64,000 bases of DNA from Callorhinus ursinus (taxonomy: Eukaryota; Chordata; Mammalia; Carnivora; Otariidae), in contig NW_020312788.1 of the NCBI RefSeq assembly GCF_003265705.1, forward strand, positions 372,001 to 436,000, written 5' to 3'. A program made the position numbers and the translations under genes. Positions within the stretch are counted from its first letter, which is position 1, and the number at the start of each line of letters is the position of its first letter. Of this stretch, positions 61,323 through 64,000 are shown piece after piece. The notes under the pieces are model-generated. The model was not told where the DNA came from and searched no databases. It worked only from the letters and a program-made list of their open reading frames with translations.

Positions 61323-61510
61323 CTTTTTCTTTTAAAGACTTATGAGAGAGAGAGAGAGCACCACAGAGCAAGCAGCGGGTGGGGCAGAGGGAGAGAGAAA
61401 CCCAAGCAGGCTCTGTGCTGAGCATGGAGCTTGATCTCACCACCCTGAGATCATGACCTGAGCCAAAACCAAGAGTTGGATGTTTAACCAACTGCACCAC
61501 CCAGGTGCCC
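61323..61510 (-). mobile_element. SINEC in TLK1 intron 2
   Basis: Head ends CACCCAGGTGCCCC. The flanks GATCCTTTTCC and CATCCTTTTGC are similar. Confidence 0.9.
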
Positions 61511-62079
61511 CATCCTTTTGCTATTTTTATATTTTAAGTTATTTTGCTACTAATTTATAGCCGTAGGAATAAAGGTATAATGAAAAACAACTTTATTAGA
61601 CATTTTAATAATAATTTAAACATAAAATCCTCTTGGTATCAAGTAAATCTTGGTGCACAAGCATCTTAAAAGATAAAGGATATTGTCATGCATCCTTTGA
61701 GCATCAAGTGGTCCAGATTCATGTAGAAGAATATTATATGAAGTCCTTAAGTTGAATGACTAACTAATGAAAATACCATGTTTCCTTTTTTTCCTTAGAA
61801 ATATGTTATCCAATTCATTGATTCTTGAATTTGAGAAAATTCATCTAGGATAATATCATTCAATGACTCTGAGATTTCACTTATATAGTCATTGCCATCA
61901 GTTTTAGAGAGTCTAGAGGTGTTGTTATCTCTTTGTATTTTCCGATTTGTCTAATAATTACAAAATGTCTTCCACTGTCGTTTTCTTCTCTTGACCATCT
62001 TGGGTGGAAAATGAAAATTTCTTAATTCTCCACTGGAGTCAGTGCAATCTATTATCAGTCTGCAAGGATGTCTCTAGTA

Positions 62080-62277
62080 TTTTTTTTTTAAGATTTATTT
62101 ATTCATTTGAGAGTGAGTGCATGCATGAGTGGGAGGAGGGGCAGAGGGAGAGAAACTAGGCAGACTCCTTGCTGAGCGTGGAGCCCAACATGGGGTGCGA
62201 TCTCACGACCGTGAGATCATGACCTGATCCAAAGTCAAGAGTCCGTACTTAACTGACTGAGCCACCCCAGGCGCCCC
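62080..62277 (-). mobile_element. SINEC in TLK1 intron 2
   Basis: Head ends CCACCCCAGGCGCCCC. The flanks TCTCTAGT and GCTCTAGT are similar. Confidence 0.9.
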
Positions 62278-62412
62278 TGCTCTAGTCTTTTATACATTCT
62301 TGCAGGATGATGCAGTACTTTGGGCAAGACAAGAAAATAACTTGAGAGAGAATCACTTATTTCACTATTGCATCACTCTTTAAGGTCATTAAATCTGCAT
62401 TATTTTTCTCTT

Positions 62413-62897
62413 TACCATAAAAAACTACTGCAGAGTTGCTTAAAACAAGGCATTTATTTTCTTATAGTTTTGAGGGTCAGAAGTCTGACATTGGTCTCAT
62501 TGGGCTAAAATCAATGTGTGTGCAGAACTTGATTTCTTTCTTGGAGGCTCCAGCGGTGGGAAGTGGGGAGCACCTTTTCCTTGCCTTTTTCTAGCTTCTA
62601 GAGGCTGACCGAATTTCTTGGCTGGTAGTCTCTTTCCTCCATCTTCAAAGCCAACAATGATGCAACTCTCTTACTGTTCTTTGGAAGTCACATCTCCCTC
62701 TGACCACAGTCTAGAAAGATTCATCACTTTTAAGTACTTGCGATTAGATTGGCTCATGCCCATCTGGATAATTTGGTATAATTTCCCCAATTCAAAGTCC
62801 TTACCCTCTTACATGTGCAAAGTCCTGTAACATTCACAGGTTCTGGGGATTAGGATGTGAGTGTCATTGGGGGACATTATTCTGCCTATCATATCCT
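62413..62897 (-). mobile_element. MLT1-type (ERVL-MaLR) LTR remnant
   Basis: Read on the - strand it starts GGCAGAATAATGTCCCCC, passes CATCCTAATCCCCAGAACC and AAAAGGCAAGG, and ends TGTTTTAAGCAACTCTGC. This is the same family as the 33-kb copy but in the opposite orientation and with more of its 5' end. It lies in TLK1 intron 2 and has no coding capacity. Confidence 0.75.
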
Positions 62898-63183
62898 CAT
62901 TCTTCTATTTTTTTTAGTGGTTTTTGTTTGTTTTAGCATAGTTGGGAATAATTGATGAACAATGAGTAATGATGAAGTAATTCCTAGGATGATGTAATAA
63001 CAAAATATAGGAAAAATAAGATCAATAAGATCCCATAATGTAATTTAAATTTGTGAAAGGGTCTGTTGGATGTCTGGTGATTAATTATAAGAGAGAATGC
63101 ATTTTAGTCCATTAAAAATAAATTTTATTTTTATTCTTTGGATGATCTCTAAGAAAGAATAAAAGTCCCCAAATACTAATCTT

Positions 63184-63382
63184 CTTTTAGAGAGGGAGCA
63201 TGAACAGGGGGCAGGGGGGTGGAGAGGGAGAATCTTAAGCAGGCCCCACGCCAAGCATGAGCCTGACTTGGGGCTTGATCTCACGACCCTGAGATCATGC
63301 CTTGAGCTGAAATCAAGAGTCGGAACCTAACCGACGGAGCCACCCAGGTTCCACCTGCCCCCCTCTCTCCCCACCTCGTGAC
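63184..63382 (-). mobile_element. SINEC with extra sequence beyond its head
   Basis: The SINE head ends at about 63354, but the duplication AAATACTAATCTT (63171-63183) recurs as AAATACCAATCTT only at 63383-63395. About 28 C-rich bases are therefore part of the insertion. The (A)n tail side is shortened. Confidence 0.85.
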
Positions 63383-63646
63383 AAATACCAATCTTACAAA
63401 TAGGTAGAACTACTTGAAAAAGAAGCTCAAACATTAAAATTGGGTTCAGTGGACCCTGAGGTATTCTGAGAATTAAATACTTCCTCCTCACCCCTGGGCC
63501 ACAAAGATATTCTGCAGATTCTTCTGTTAATTTTATAGTTTTACTATCATATTTGCCCTTTAGGCCCCACCTTTTATATAGTATTGATAGGGATCCAGTT
63601 TTACTTTTCTCCATCTGGTGAACCAGTTTTCTCCACAGTGCTTCTT

Positions 63647-63841
63647 TTTTTAAAACATTTTTTAAAGGATTTATTTATTTATTTTAGAGAGAGGGGTGGG
63701 GGCAGAGGGAGAGAGAGAGAATCTCAAGCAGACTCCCTGAGTGTGGAGCCTGCCACAGGCTTGATCTCAAGACCCTGAGATCATGACCTAAGCTGAAATC
63801 AAGAGTTGGACACTTAACTGACTGAGCTACCCAGGAGCCCA
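63647..63841 (-). mobile_element. SINEC in TLK1 intron 2
   Basis: Duplication TCTCCACAGTGCTTCTT (63630-63646) and TCTCCACAATGCTTCTT (63842-63858). Confidence 0.94.
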
Positions 63842-64000
63842 TCTCCACAATGCTTCTTAAATCGTCCATATTTTTCCACTGATAGGTGATGCCACCTTTA
63901 TCATATATTAATTTGCCAAGTATACATATGGATCTGTCTGAAATTTCTCTTACATTCCACTGGTCTGTATTCTTGTCCCAGTATCACATTTTAAAAAAAT

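Larger units (their letters stand above)
60258..64000 (+). other. TLK1: TLK1 intron 2, 5' part
   Basis: The intron begins with the donor GTGAGT after exon 2 and continues past the window. It contains four antisense SINEs, an antisense MLT1-type LTR, and old repeat DNA around 60.66-61.27 kb. No further TLK1 exon is seen before the edge. Confidence 0.9.

Overview
The window is nuclear DNA from a carnivore. About forty copies of the tRNA-Lys-derived carnivore SINE (SINEC/CAN-SINE) are present, recognisable by heads like GGGCGCCTGGGTGGCTCAGT. They match the type I associate with bears, seals and mustelids; the dog-specific SINEC_Cf head is absent. I infer an arctoid carnivore, without naming a species.

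The only host protein gene seen is the 5' part of TLK1 (Tousled-like kinase 1), on the + strand. Its CpG-island promoter spans about 11.65-12.96 kb. Coding exon 1 (12559-12697) gives residues 1-46, and coding exon 2 (60139-60257) gives residues 47-86. Intron 1 is about 47.4 kb and fills most of the window; intron 2 starts at 60258 and runs off the right edge. Bases 1-11500 lie upstream of the promoter and hold only repeats and unclassified DNA.

Layout: 1-11.5 kb is upstream flank with SINEs and old L1, L2 and MIR pieces. 11.65-12.96 kb is the promoter and exon 1. 12.7-17.0 kb is a SINE-free start of the intron. 21.8-24.94 kb is a carnivore L1 split into two oppositely oriented halves. 27.95-38.55 kb is mostly old antisense L1, broken by SINEs, an MLT1-type LTR and a large (TTTC)n tract with a 10-base N gap. 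46.2-49.2 kb holds two processed gene copies: an ENY2 retrocopy with an intact reading frame (- strand) and a frameshifted RPS6 retropseudogene (+ strand). 54.05-56.4 kb is a dead hAT (Charlie-type) transposase gene. 56.4-64 kb has more SINEs and L1 pieces, TLK1 exon 2, and an antisense MLT1-type LTR.

The main points for follow-up are: a chain of upstream reading frames in the TLK1 leader whose stop and start codons overlap (ATGA, then TGATG at the main start); a perfect 18-bp intronic hairpin at 57196-57244; the intact ENY2 retrocopy; and the cleanly split L1. I see no CRISPR array, operon, phage or other prokaryotic system.
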